From: Myxococcota bacterium | Lineage (GTDB): Bacteria > Myxococcota_A > UBA9160 > SMWR01 | Assembly (NCBI GenBank): GCA_022447545.1 | Contig: JAKVBI010000026.1 | Span: 55,896-94,060, forward strand | Length of the DNA stretch: 38,165 bases | Direction of reading: 5' to 3' | Part shown: piece by piece, positions 7,759 to 16,037 of the stretch | Numbering within the stretch: position 1 is the stretch's first letter | Layout: each line of letters starts with the position of its first letter | The notes under the pieces: model-generated | What the model was told of the DNA's origin: nothing | The model's database searches: none | What the model saw: the letters and a program-made list of their open reading frames with translations, nothing else | Program-made: the position numbers and the translations under genes

Positions 7759-8802
7759 TTACAGTCGATAGAGCCGCCTGGCGTTTCCTTCCGTCATGGC
7801 CTGGACTTCTTCTGGGGTGCACGTCCCGAAGTGTTCCTCGATTACTTGTCTCGAGCGCGGGAATGTGGTGTCGGGGTGCGGGTAGTCGGTTGCCCAGAGC
7901 AGATTCTCGACGCCCAGTTGCTTCCGGAAGGAGAGACCCATCGGGTCTTCCTCGAACGTCGCTGCCATGTTCTGTTTCCAGTAGTCACTGGGAAGGTTCT
8001 CGATGGGCATTCCCTTGTCCTTCCAGTCGCCCTTGTGGTGGCACAGGTCGAGACGGTCGAGCATGTAGGGAATCCAACCGAGCCCGGCTTCGACGAGCAC
8101 GATGCGGAGGCCGGGGTGCCGCACGAAAATGCCGGTCAGGATCCATTCGACCAGTGGCTGAGACATCAGTATTGGAGGCATGACCTGAAAGATGCCCCTT
8201 GCTGGCGTGGGGTCTTTGCCAAGTCCTCGTCCCTTGGGGGGACAAACGTGGAGGCTGATGGGAACCCGGGCTTCCGCGATCGCGGACCACAGCGGGTCGT
8301 AGGCGGAATCCCAGTACGGCGGGAGACCAGCGTCCTCGGGGTAGAGGGGCACCTGAACGGCTCGGGCGCCTTCCGTGACAATGCGTTGGAGTTCACGGAT
8401 GGCATGGTCTGCCGTGGTGCGAATGTCATGGAGCGGCAGGAGATGAACGATGATGAGCCGGTCGGGTGCAACACGGGAGAATTCGAGAGCCGCCGAGTTG
8501 AAGGCCTGGATCGACTCGCGTCCCGGTTGAATATCGAGTTTGTAGAAGGCGGCTCCTCCGGTCGGATCCGTATACAGCAGCTCGGTTTCGATACCGTCGA
8601 GATCCATGTCGGCCAGGCGTTCCTTGGGGTCCCACTCGCCGGCAGGGCCGGCACCAGGTTCGCGGCTCGAGACCTCGGCACGGCGATGTGCGCCCCGGAG
8701 TTCGAGATAGGGGTCACGGAGGCGAGAGGGAAGCTGCGAGACGACAGATTCATCGAGTACGAGAACGTGGGAGTCCGCTGACACGATGGGATTCATGCTC
8801 AT
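7759..8802 (-). CDS. Amidohydrolase family 2 enzyme (copy 2)
   Basis: A 347-residue Amidohydro_2 enzyme with D10-x-H12 in 'SADSHV', the central 'ISLHVCPPKG', 'HPGLRIVLVEAGLGW' and 'LLWATDYPHPDTTFP' carrying the catalytic Asp. The start was set at the ATG at 8802, which overlaps the VOC stop as ATGA; the longer open frame to 8895 is Arg-rich antisense of VOC. A second in-frame ATG two codons later is also possible. Its place directly after a VOC gene repeats the arrangement at 2101-4744, where a Rieske gene intervenes. Likely a cytoplasmic zinc- or manganese-dependent decarboxylase or hydrolase. Confidence 0.92.
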   Translation of the reverse strand: MSMNPIVSADSHVLVLDESVVSQLPSRLRDPYLELRGAHRRAEVSSREPGAGPAGEWDPKERLADMDLDGIETELLYTDPTGGAAFYKLDIQPGRESIQAFNSAALEFSRVAPDRLIIVHLLPLHDIRTTADHAIRELQRIVTEGARAVQVPLYPEDAGLPPYWDSAYDPLWSAIAEARVPISLHVCPPKGRGLGKDPTPARGIFQVMPPILMSQPLVEWILTGIFVRHPGLRIVLVEAGLGWIPYMLDRLDLCHHKGDWKDKGMPIENLPSDYWKQNMAATFEEDPMGLSFRKQLGVENLLWATDYPHPDTTFPRSRQVIEEHFGTCTPEEVQAMTEGNARRLYRL

Positions 8803-9269
8803 TCTTTTTCCTCTGCGCTGTCCTCGGCGCGCATGACTTCGAACACGATTCCGGCGACTTCCGCATAGAAGTATCGGATTCCGGCATCGCCCCACGGAAT
8901 CAGCGTTGGCTTGGTACAGGGATAGCCGTGTTTCACACAGCGCTCATGTGCTGCTTCGAGATCGCGCGTTCCGATCGCCACGGCCCAGATGTGTGCGTGA
9001 TCTCCCTTCAGGATCTGAAACTGCCGACTCTTGGGTGAACCTGTGATCAGCCCCCCTTGATCCGAATCTCCGCGAAACCCATGGATTGCTGGGAGCGAGA
9101 AATTGCCGTTGGCATCACGAGCTGGCGAAGGTGGAGAGGGTGGAGTGGAGTCCGCGGCAGAGAAACCGCCGATTGGCCAGCCCTCTGGTAGGTCGACGAC
9201 TTCTCGGAGGAAGTGGTCGACGGCCTCCGGGTCGGGTGTCACGATCTTGACTAGACTCAGCCGATCCAC
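8799..9269 (-). CDS. VOC-superfamily protein (second type)
   Basis: A 156-residue protein recognisable as VOC by its C-terminal half: 'HIWAVAIGTRDLEAAHERC' followed by 'RYFYAEVAGIVFEVMRAE', with His and Glu at metal-ligand positions. The N-terminal half 'LVKIVTPDPEAVDHFLREVV' is a weaker repeat. It is not closely similar to the VOC protein at 4262-4744, so the two VOC-amidohydrolase pairs are not simple recent duplicates. GTG start with AGAGG eight bases upstream. The stop overlaps the amidohydrolase start by four bases. Biochemical role unknown; ring fission, isomerisation or sequestration are all possible. Confidence 0.8.
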   Translation of the reverse strand: MDRLSLVKIVTPDPEAVDHFLREVVDLPEGWPIGGFSAADSTPPSPPSPARDANGNFSLPAIHGFRGDSDQGGLITGSPKSRQFQILKGDHAHIWAVAIGTRDLEAAHERCVKHGYPCTKPTLIPWGDAGIRYFYAEVAGIVFEVMRAEDSAEEKE

Positions 9270-9408
9270 GGGCGTACCTCTCAGAATCGCAAGACGAGAT
9301 TATACGAGATCCCGAGAGGACGGGTTTCATCCGGAGGCACGTGATCGACTGAGGGCAGATCCAGCAAAGAAGCCAGGCTTGGGCGATTGCACGCCACCGC
9401 AGTGTTGA

Positions 9409-9600
9409 CTAACGAGTGATTTGAATCGCCTGCTCTGGACAGTTTGCCTCGGCGCGTTCGCAGGCGTTTTCGGCTTCCTCGGGCACCTGCTCGCTCTTGA
9501 CGACTCCGAAGCCCTCTTCGTCGTCATCGAACACGGCGGGGCAGAGCATCACGCACTGTCCGTGGCCCTGGCAGGTGTCCTTGTCGATTCGAACTTTCAA
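9409..9600 (-). CDS. P450-type [3Fe-4S]-class ferredoxin
   Basis: A 63-residue ferredoxin beginning 'MKVRIDKDTCQGHGQC'. It has C10-x2-H13-x2-C16 and a distal C54-P55, i.e. the CxxHxxC...CP pattern of ferredoxins that partner bacterial P450s, where the second cluster ligand position is His. The start codon is TTG, and it overlaps by four bases (TTGA) the end of a ten-codon ATG mini-ORF at 9597-9629 that could couple its translation. It lies 43 bp after the P450 gene at 9644, so it is very probably that enzyme's electron donor. No ferredoxin reductase is seen nearby. Confidence 0.93.
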   Translation of the reverse strand: MKVRIDKDTCQGHGQCVMLCPAVFDDDEEGFGVVKSEQVPEEAENACERAEANCPEQAIQITR

Positions 9601-9643
9601 CTCGCGTCGTTCTCTTCCAATTCCGCCATGGAGGCATGGTCGC

Positions 9644-10948
9644 CTAGGTTCGCACGAGCGGTAGTGAGGCCAACCCCTTCATTCCACCGAAGGCGTTTGC
9701 CGTTTTGTTCGGATCGAGTCGGTAGTTTGGGCACTTCCTGTGAAATACCTGGAGGGCAATCCGAAGCTCTCGACGGGCGAGATGAATCCCCAGGCATCGG
9801 TGAGGACCCAGACCGAAACCGAGATGGCGATTGGGCATTCGGTCGAAGATCAGTGTGTTTGGATCCGGGAATGCTTCAGGGTCTCGATTCGAGGCCTGAG
9901 TCGGAACCATCACTGTGTCCTCGGGCTGGAAGACTGCACCGTGGAACGAGGCTTCGCGCGTCACACGTCGTGGGAGCAATACGATCGAGTGAACTCGCAC
10001 GAGCTCCTCGATCGCCTGCGATAGCTGGCTCGGGTCGTCAGAGTCCATCAGTTCGATGAATTCCTTTCGCTTGACTTCGTTCTGCGCGAAGTCCTGGATC
10101 ATCAGGCCGAGTGCCGAGGCGACCGTGTCGAGCCCCGCCATGAAGAGCAGGAAGAGTGTGTCCTCGATTTCCTCTTGGGTGAGTGGGCGCTCGCCTTCGT
10201 ACTTTGCTGTGAGAAGCTTCGAGACCAGGTCGTCCTGGGGGGACTCGCGGCGTGCGTCGAGCAGTTGCTGAAAGTATTGATAGACCTCGCCGGCTGCCGC
10301 GGCTCGAGCCGCCAACGCGGCTTCATTGGTCAGTCCATCGTCCCCGTCCACGTCGTGTCCGAGCTCTCTGGCCTTGGCACAGGTGAGGTCATGGCCCCGC
10401 CGGTGTCCATCGCCACCGTGCATGATGATGTTCTTCCAGTCCATGATGCGCGGGTAGTCGTCGGCGGGGAAGCCAGCGAGTTCGCAAAAAATCACGGTCG
10501 GAAACGGGTCCGCGTAGTCGGCTACGAAGTCAAACTCGTCCTTCTCGAGCATCTTGTCAGCCAACTCGTTGGCATACTGCTCCAAGTGGGGCTCGAGCTT
10601 GGTCATCGCCTCGGGGGCAAACCAGGGGTTGAGGATGCGTCGATAGGAGGTGTGCATCGGCGGATCGATGGCCTGGGGGATCCAGGGGCGAACGGGATAG
10701 GCGAGAGTCTGGTTCGAGAAGGTCTCGGGATCTCTCAGAACTTCCGAGCCGTCGTCATACCGGGTGAGGACCCAACCTCCTTTGGCCTCTCCGAGAGTCG
10801 TATTGCTCATCACCTCGCTGCGCGCGATTGGAAGTTGTTCACGGAGCAGGTCGTAGATCTCGAATTCGCGCTCGAGGAATTCGCTCGGGTAGGGGTTGTA
10901 GTGACGTGCCTCGGTCGCGGCGCGATTGCGGTCATCTCGATCGCTCAT
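9644..10948 (-). CDS. Cytochrome P450 (first copy)
   Basis: A 434-residue soluble bacterial P450. The heme-thiolate loop 'FGLGPHRCLGIHLARRE' has Cys near residue 385, the I-helix oxygen-activation motif is 'FMAGLDTVASALG', and the K-helix ExxR is within 'AIEELVRVHS'. 'RMPNRHLGFG' precedes the heme loop. The start has GAGGAACCACC before ATG. It heads the transcript that continues with its ferredoxin, a VOC protein, an amidohydrolase and a nitroreductase, and is divergent from a MarR-family regulator across about 135 bp. Hydroxylation of a lipophilic substrate is the expected role; the residues visible do not define the CYP family. Confidence 0.95.
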   Translation of the reverse strand: MSDRDDRNRAATEARHYNPYPSEFLEREFEIYDLLREQLPIARSEVMSNTTLGEAKGGWVLTRYDDGSEVLRDPETFSNQTLAYPVRPWIPQAIDPPMHTSYRRILNPWFAPEAMTKLEPHLEQYANELADKMLEKDEFDFVADYADPFPTVIFCELAGFPADDYPRIMDWKNIIMHGGDGHRRGHDLTCAKARELGHDVDGDDGLTNEAALAARAAAAGEVYQYFQQLLDARRESPQDDLVSKLLTAKYEGERPLTQEEIEDTLFLLFMAGLDTVASALGLMIQDFAQNEVKRKEFIELMDSDDPSQLSQAIEELVRVHSIVLLPRRVTREASFHGAVFQPEDTVMVPTQASNRDPEAFPDPNTLIFDRMPNRHLGFGLGPHRCLGIHLARRELRIALQVFHRKCPNYRLDPNKTANAFGGMKGLASLPLVRT

Positions 10949-11083
10949 GGTGGTTCCTCAATTTCACCCCTTCGTGAGGGGGAAGATGGCTCGCTCCCAT
11001 GGTGGCAAAAGAAGTCTGTGGAAGCCTCCCTGCTCGTCAGGATCAAAAAATACGATATCATACTGTCTGTTTTCACACGGGGT
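10949..11083. promoter_or_regulatory. Divergent P450 / marR promoter region
   Basis: This gap must contain outward promoters for the P450 operon and the marR-amidohydrolase operon. Its right part is AT-rich against a GC-rich background and carries the near-palindrome TACGATATCATA (around 11051-11062) and CACAC-GGG-GTGTG (11074-11086) right at the marR start. Either could be the operator for the adjacent MarR protein. No clear -35/-10 pair stands out. Confidence 0.45.
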
Positions 11084-11542
11084 GTGTGGGTGAAACGTCG
11101 TGATCCCAATCGCCAACTCGAGTTTCTGCTCGCCGAAGTCGTGCGTCTTCAGATGCGCGTCTACAACCTCAAGTTCCGCTCGACTGGGTTGAATCAGAGT
11201 CAGGTTGCGGCGCTGATCCACTTGGATCGTGTGGAGGCTCTCAGCCAGACGGATCTCGCGAGCCGCCTCGGCATGCGCAAGGCTGCGACAGGTACCCTCG
11301 TCGATGGTCTCGAAGGCAAGGGGCTCGTCGAGCGCACCCGTGGGCGATCCGATCGGCGCGTACAACTGGTTTCGATCACCGATTCTGGCCGGAATGTCGT
11401 TGTCGGCGTCGACGAGATGGCGGAACCGCTCGGGAAGCAACTCCGGAAGGGGATTTCTCGGCCCGAGCGGGCGCAGTTGGTCTCGATTCTTCAGCGAATT
11501 CGCGAGAACCTTCGCAACATCGAAAGAGAGGAACAACCGTGA
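11084..11542 (+). CDS. MarR-family transcriptional regulator
   Basis: A roughly 150-residue winged-helix regulator. 'LNQSQVAALIHLDRVEALS' and 'TDLASRLGMRKAATGTLVDG' form the helix-turn-helix, followed by 'LEGKGLVERTRGRSDRRVQ', the beta-wing with the conserved Asp-Arg-Arg salt-bridge element. The start is one of two in-frame GTG codons (11084 or 11090); the longer open frame upstream to 10175 is antisense of the P450. Its GTGA overlap with the next amidohydrolase shows the two are co-translated. MarR proteins usually repress divergent catabolic genes and respond to aromatic or lipophilic ligands, so autoregulation and control of the P450 operon are likely. Confidence 0.9.
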   Translation: MWVKRRDPNRQLEFLLAEVVRLQMRVYNLKFRSTGLNQSQVAALIHLDRVEALSQTDLASRLGMRKAATGTLVDGLEGKGLVERTRGRSDRRVQLVSITDSGRNVVVGVDEMAEPLGKQLRKGISRPERAQLVSILQRIRENLRNIEREEQP

Positions 11543-12810
11543 CTGCTTCACCTCTTCCCTATCTTTTGATGGACGCCGATCAGCATTCGATGCCACCGCC
11601 GGACGCCTATGAGCGTTACATCGATCCCCTGAAGAGCGAAATGGCCGTACGCACCGTTCGAGGCCCTGATGGGAAGTCCGAGACCCTCTACGCGGGCCGA
11701 CCGATGCGGATGCCCCCAAAGAACTACCAAGTTACGTTTGGAGATGACCTTCTGGGAGAGATCGGCCTCAAGGGTGCAGGGGTCGATGGTGAAAACGACA
11801 GAGACATCCGAAATGTCATCCCGGGTTCGTTGCTAAGCCGCCTGAACCCTCTACGCAGTCTGGACACGGACGGGCGCAAGGACTTTGTCAAGCGCTACCG
11901 AGAACTTCAGCCCCTGCTCGACAATCCGGCCGATCGACTGTCGGTCATGGATGATCAGGGAATTGAAGCCACGGTCAACTTTGCCGGACCCCTGGGTCTC
12001 GAATTTGAATTCGAACACGACCTCGAGGGCCTCTATGCAAACCTGCGAGCGATCAACCGCTATCTTGCAACGGAATGGAACTACAACCACCAGAATAGAA
12101 TCTTTACTCCTCCGTACATTTCGCTCGCATCGGCTGAGCTCGCCCTCGCTGAACTCGATGCCGTGCTACACGACGAAGTGCCCAGGCTCATTCAGATCAC
12201 AAGCGGACCGGCCATCCACCGTTCCCCCTTTCGTCCGGAACTCGACCCCTTCTGGTCACGGGTCAACGAGGCCGGCATCCACATCACGACCCATTTGGCC
12301 GATGTGAATTTCTACGCTCGTCAGGGTGAAGAATGGGATGAGCAGGAATGCATGTTGGGAGACATGGATGCCTTCCAATGGACCTTTTACTACGGAGATC
12401 GCCCCGCCATGGAGATGGTTGGGGCCGCAATTCTGCAGGGATTTTTCTCGCGGTATCCGAACATTCGTATGCTGCTCTCCGAGCAGGGTGCCGTCTGGGT
12501 CCCGTACACGTTGAGAAAGATGGATCATGCGTTCTTGATGGGCCGCAAGGCGACCTGGGGAACTCTCGAAGAGCGTCCGAGTGAGATCTTCCGGAAACGC
12601 TGTCTGGTTGCGCCGTTCCCCGAGGAGAATGTTGATCGGGTGGCTGAAGTAACGAGCATCGATCCCCTGGTCTTTGGATCTGACTTTCCCCATGGCGAAG
12701 GGTTGGCAGAGCCGTCGCACTATCTACCTCAGATTAGAAATCTGTCTGAGGCCGATGCGCGTGCCTTGATGCGGGGCAACATCGCAGATTTTCTGGGCCT
12801 GCAGGCATGA
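11539..12810 (+). CDS. Amidohydrolase family 2 enzyme (copy 3)
   Basis: A 423-residue Amidohydro_2 enzyme, longer than copies 2 and 5. The N-terminal metal motif is D14-x-H16 in 'LLMDADQHSM', the central His is in 'HITTHLAD', then 'YPNIRMLLSEQGAVWVP', and the catalytic Asp is in 'FGSDFPHGEGLAEP'. The GTG start is preceded by GAGAGGA and overlaps the MarR stop by four bases. It is followed 47 bp later by another amidohydrolase. An insertion after the N-terminal strand (about residues 30-120) distinguishes it from the other copies. Translational coupling to a repressor suggests it acts directly in the regulated pathway. Confidence 0.92.
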   Translation: MTASPLPYLLMDADQHSMPPPDAYERYIDPLKSEMAVRTVRGPDGKSETLYAGRPMRMPPKNYQVTFGDDLLGEIGLKGAGVDGENDRDIRNVIPGSLLSRLNPLRSLDTDGRKDFVKRYRELQPLLDNPADRLSVMDDQGIEATVNFAGPLGLEFEFEHDLEGLYANLRAINRYLATEWNYNHQNRIFTPPYISLASAELALAELDAVLHDEVPRLIQITSGPAIHRSPFRPELDPFWSRVNEAGIHITTHLADVNFYARQGEEWDEQECMLGDMDAFQWTFYYGDRPAMEMVGAAILQGFFSRYPNIRMLLSEQGAVWVPYTLRKMDHAFLMGRKATWGTLEERPSEIFRKRCLVAPFPEENVDRVAEVTSIDPLVFGSDFPHGEGLAEPSHYLPQIRNLSEADARALMRGNIADFLGLQA

Positions 12811-12857
12811 GCCACACCGCTCCAGGATTGCTCTGACCGACTCACGAGGAGAGCCCA

Positions 12858-14171
12858 ATGCGAATGGAAGAGATGGTCATTGTGAGTATCGACGATCACG
12901 TCGTCGAACCCCCCGACATGTTCGAGCGGCACCTTCCGTCGTCGGTCGATCATCCCCGCGTCGTCGAAAATGATGAGGGCCATGAGATCTGGGTTTGGGA
13001 CGACCTCGTCGCCATCAACATGGGGCTCAATGCCGTCGTGGGGCGACCCAAGAACGAATGGGGGATGGAACCAGCTCGTTTCGATCATCTGCGGCTCGCC
13101 GCTTACGAAGTCGATGCCCGCATTGATGACATGAATGTCAACGGCGTGTTCGCGTCAATGTGCTTTGGAACATTCGTCCGTTTCGATGGGAAGATGTTCA
13201 CGGACAGGGCGAAAACCGATCCCAAGAATGCATACCGGGTTTTGCAGGCCTACAACGACTGGCATATCGACGAGTGGTGCGGGAAGCACCCGACCCGCTT
13301 CATACCACTCGCAAATCTTCCGCAATGGGATGTGTCACTCATGGTCGAAGAGATCAAGCGCGTAGATGCCAAGGGCTGCCATGCAGTGACTTTCCCCGAC
13401 AACCCCGCAGCCGTGGGGCTCCCGAGCCTTCACGATCCGTCGTGGGAGCCTTTCTGGAAGATCTGCAATGATCGCCAGATCGTGATCAACTGTCACATTG
13501 GAACCGGTGTGTCCCCCGCCTATCCCTCGATGCTATCGCCCATCGAGGCCTGGATTACAGGGTTTCCAATCTCCATTGCGAACTCGGCGGCCGACTGGAT
13601 CACTCTCGAGGCATTCGCCCGCTACCCGGACCTGAAGATGGCACTCTCCGAGGGTGGGATCGGCTGGGTTCCCTACCTCATGGAGCGGGCGGATTTCACC
13701 CACCGGCACCACGCTGCGTGGACGAATAAACACTATGGTGGAAAGAAGCCGAGCGATGTATTTCAGGAGCACATCATCACGTGCTTCATCGAAGATGATT
13801 TCGGCCTCGCCAATCGGCACCATATCGGCGTCGACAACATTTGTATCGAGGTCGACTATCCGCATTCGGACTGCCTCTGGCCGAACATGCCCGAGAGCCT
13901 GTGGCGCAGCATCGAGAGCGTGCCCGGCGGCATCCCGGATGATGAGATTGATAAGTTCACCCATCAGAATGCGATTCGGCATTACCGCTTCGATGGCATG
14001 AAACAAGCGGGTGGCCGAGACCACTGCACCGTAGAAAACCTGAGAAATCTCGGTGCTGGAGTCGACACGACTCCTGTTTCGCTGGCTGGGATCGCGCCAT
14101 CGGGCTACGAGCCGGGAAAAGTGGTCACTTCCGAAGACGTATTGGGCGCGCTGCAACGTCTAGGATCCTGA
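12858..14171 (+). CDS. Amidohydrolase family 2 enzyme (copy 4)
   Basis: A 437-residue Amidohydro_2 enzyme. Metal-site elements are D12-x-H14 in 'SIDDHVVEPPDMF', 'VINCHIGTGVSP', 'YPDLKMALSEGGIGWVPY' and 'IEVDYPHSDCLWP'. The 'DDHVVEPPDMF' N-terminus is a common signature of environmental amidohydrolases found with P450 and Rieske systems. The start ATG is preceded by GAGGAGAG. It is the third gene of the marR operon and in tandem with copy 3, from which it is clearly diverged. The C-terminal ~70 residues beyond the barrel are unusual and may form a dimer arm. Confidence 0.93.
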   Translation: MRMEEMVIVSIDDHVVEPPDMFERHLPSSVDHPRVVENDEGHEIWVWDDLVAINMGLNAVVGRPKNEWGMEPARFDHLRLAAYEVDARIDDMNVNGVFASMCFGTFVRFDGKMFTDRAKTDPKNAYRVLQAYNDWHIDEWCGKHPTRFIPLANLPQWDVSLMVEEIKRVDAKGCHAVTFPDNPAAVGLPSLHDPSWEPFWKICNDRQIVINCHIGTGVSPAYPSMLSPIEAWITGFPISIANSAADWITLEAFARYPDLKMALSEGGIGWVPYLMERADFTHRHHAAWTNKHYGGKKPSDVFQEHIITCFIEDDFGLANRHHIGVDNICIEVDYPHSDCLWPNMPESLWRSIESVPGGIPDDEIDKFTHQNAIRHYRFDGMKQAGGRDHCTVENLRNLGAGVDTTPVSLAGIAPSGYEPGKVVTSEDVLGALQRLGS

Positions 14172-14413
14172 CCCGCACCCGAGAGCCGAACACTCGTATC
14201 CGACCATGCCCGTTGCCCGGCGAGATGCCTCTTGACTGCTCTCATGGCAGGGGGCCGCCGGTGGGAACGTTTGCGCAACCGCGGAAAGCAGGTTTCGTTC
14301 CCCAGAGGCTGGCTGTTTCCACGTACACTCCGGGTGAAACCCTTGTTCCCCTCCTCCATCCTGTGTCTCGGTGGGGATCGAGCAGCTGGTCTGCGATTCG
14401 CGAAGGTTCCTGG

Positions 14414-15574
14414 ATGTTGACCGAACTCAAGAAGTATCGATTCGCTGATTGCGAATTCGACCTTGGCCGCTTCGAGTTGCGTAGGGCGGGTGAAAAGGTT
14501 GACGCTTCGACCAAAACCCTCGATCTGCTCCTCTTGCTCATCGAGAACGAGGGCACACTCGTAACGCGTGACGAACTCTTCGACGCACTGTGGCCGGGAA
14601 CGGTCGTGAATGAAGGGTCATTGAGCAATGCCATCTACGAACTACGAGGTGCGGTGGGGGATGACGCGCAGCGGCAAGCCATCGTCCAGACCGTTCGGGG
14701 ACGGGGCTTCCGCTTTGTCGCTGAACTCGAGGCCGGTCCCGACATGACACCGAGCGTCGATGCTCAGCCCTCGCGATCTCCGCGACGCAGAGGCAACGTC
14801 AGCCCGCTACGGATTACCAGCACGATTCTTCTCCTGGGATTGTCGCCCCAAGGTCTGCTCGCCTACGTGAACTGGCTGTACAATTCGACTCACTCGATAC
14901 CCGACTCCATGCGGTCCGCTTTCGATGTGCTGGTGGGTTTCTACAACCCGATTACCTTTTCTGTCGGCGCGTTGTGGATCTTCTTGTTGACACGCAGGCC
15001 GATACGGGCGCTGCGTCGGCAGGAAGTGGCTGTAGCAACTCTCGAGGACCGCCAGCGTACACTGCTGCTTGGGCATACGGCAGCCCTTGTTGGCGTCGCG
15101 CTCTGGATTGCCGCTGGAATCCTCTACCCGACTCTCCTCCACTTGATGACGGGCTCCGTGGATGCACGAGGTACGTTGCAGTTCCTCGCTTCCCTCGTCT
15201 TGTGTGGACTCGCGGCTGTCGCTTATCCGTTTTTTTTGATTACGCGTTATGCGATTCGCGTGATCTATCCCGCTCTTGTTTTCGGGTCGGAAGAAGCTTC
15301 GGCCGACCAGGCGACTCTACTCAGGCTCGGCAGGTTGGCGGGTGGATATCTGGTTGCAGCAGGCGGCATTCCCCTATTCACCGTCATTCTCCTATCACTC
15401 TCGGGCTCGGGTGAACGCTGGCTGCTCGCTCTGGTCGGCGCGCTTGGCCTCGTAGGCTTGGGTGCTGCCTTTTTGATGTATCGCAGTCTGTTGGAGGACC
15501 TGACTCGAAGTGTGCGGGATTCCAAGATTGCATCAAACAAAGCGCGTTCCGCGATACCAGACTCGGCTACTTGA
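14414..15574 (+). CDS. CadC/OmpR-type winged-helix regulator fused to a multi-span membrane domain
   Basis: A 386-residue protein. Residues 1-110 are an OmpR/PhoB-type DNA-binding domain: 'YRFADCEFDLGRFELRR', 'TLVTRDELFDALWPG' and 'IVQTVRGRGFRFVAEL', as in CadC/ToxR regulators. A basic linker follows and then about six hydrophobic segments, e.g. 'GALWIFLLT', 'TAALVGVALWIAAGILYP', 'FLASLVLCGLAAVAYPFF', 'VAAGGIPLFTVILLSL' and 'LLALVGALGLVGLGAAFLM'. CadC-like proteins normally have one transmembrane helix and a periplasmic sensor; here the polytopic domain probably is the sensor. The start is ATG 14414, with AAGG upstream; the open frame from 14213 is likely not translated. Its stop overlaps the convergent secreted-domain gene. 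Confidence 0.82.
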   Translation: MLTELKKYRFADCEFDLGRFELRRAGEKVDASTKTLDLLLLLIENEGTLVTRDELFDALWPGTVVNEGSLSNAIYELRGAVGDDAQRQAIVQTVRGRGFRFVAELEAGPDMTPSVDAQPSRSPRRRGNVSPLRITSTILLLGLSPQGLLAYVNWLYNSTHSIPDSMRSAFDVLVGFYNPITFSVGALWIFLLTRRPIRALRRQEVAVATLEDRQRTLLLGHTAALVGVALWIAAGILYPTLLHLMTGSVDARGTLQFLASLVLCGLAAVAYPFFLITRYAIRVIYPALVFGSEEASADQATLLRLGRLAGGYLVAAGGIPLFTVILLSLSGSGERWLLALVGALGLVGLGAAFLMYRSLLEDLTRSVRDSKIASNKARSAIPDSAT

Positions 15575-15581
15575 AGTAGCC
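15565..15581. repeat. Palindrome GGCTACTT-G-AAGTAGCC at convergent gene ends
   Basis: A 17-base near-perfect palindrome (8-bp arms, one central base) spanning both stop codons of the convergent regulator and secreted-domain genes. It lacks loop and T-run, so it is not a standard terminator; overlap of the conserved GYFK codons may simply create it. Confidence 0.5.
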
Positions 15582-16019
15582 GGACACATCCAGGGCCATG
15601 TCGAGCTGATTGCCTGGCCCGAAGCCCGCCCAGAATTCGACCGCGTAGGCCCTGAGTTTGACGATCGCGCCGTTGGCTGTATTCGTGTATTGCGAGAAAT
15701 TCATCGTAGAAGGCACAGTGGAGGGATCGGGATCGCCGGCCGGAAAGATTGCCAGATATCCAGCATTCGATGGGTCGATTGCCGTCACATTTACGGCGAC
15801 TGCCGACGCATTCCAGGGCACTCCGCACTTTCCTGCGACGGTCACCTTCCGGATGTATTGGTTGATGCCTCCCTGGAGTGGCCCACCTCCACCCGCTGCT
15901 CGGGTGTCTACGATTCTGCACGGCTCGAGGGCATAGAACTCGAGTGCATGAACATTCGTAACTCCCAGTAACACTGCGGCCATCATGATGACGAGTGCTT
16001 CCGTGATGACTTTTAACAT
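15567..16019 (-). CDS. Secreted stand-alone 'DTR-GYF' beta domain
   Basis: A 150-residue exported protein: signal peptide 'MLKVITEALVIMMAAVLLG' ending near 'VHA', then one domain running from 'EPCRIVDTR' to 'LDVSGYFK'. In between are 'VTVAGKCGVPWNASAVAVNV' and 'GYLAIFPAG'. I recognise this as a beta-rich extracellular domain common as C-terminal repeats in actinobacterial and deltaproteobacterial exoproteins, with two conserved Cys that could form a disulfide; I know no assigned function. AAGGAGAG precedes the ATG. The same domain forms the C-terminus of the upstream gene (16038-17648), 18 bp away. Confidence 0.82.
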   Translation of the reverse strand: MLKVITEALVIMMAAVLLGVTNVHALEFYALEPCRIVDTRAAGGGGPLQGGINQYIRKVTVAGKCGVPWNASAVAVNVTAIDPSNAGYLAIFPAGDPDPSTVPSTMNFSQYTNTANGAIVKLRAYAVEFWAGFGPGNQLDMALDVSGYFK

Positions 16020-16037
16020 CGTGCTCTCCTTGATTCT

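Noticed and set aside
7234-8781. 515-codon open frame on the plus strand
   Set aside because: Antisense to nitroreductase and amidohydrolase; no recognisable motif.
14213-14413. N-terminal extension of the CadC-like regulator
   Set aside because: The in-frame stretch lacks conserved sequence, and the winged-helix domain begins right after ATG 14414.
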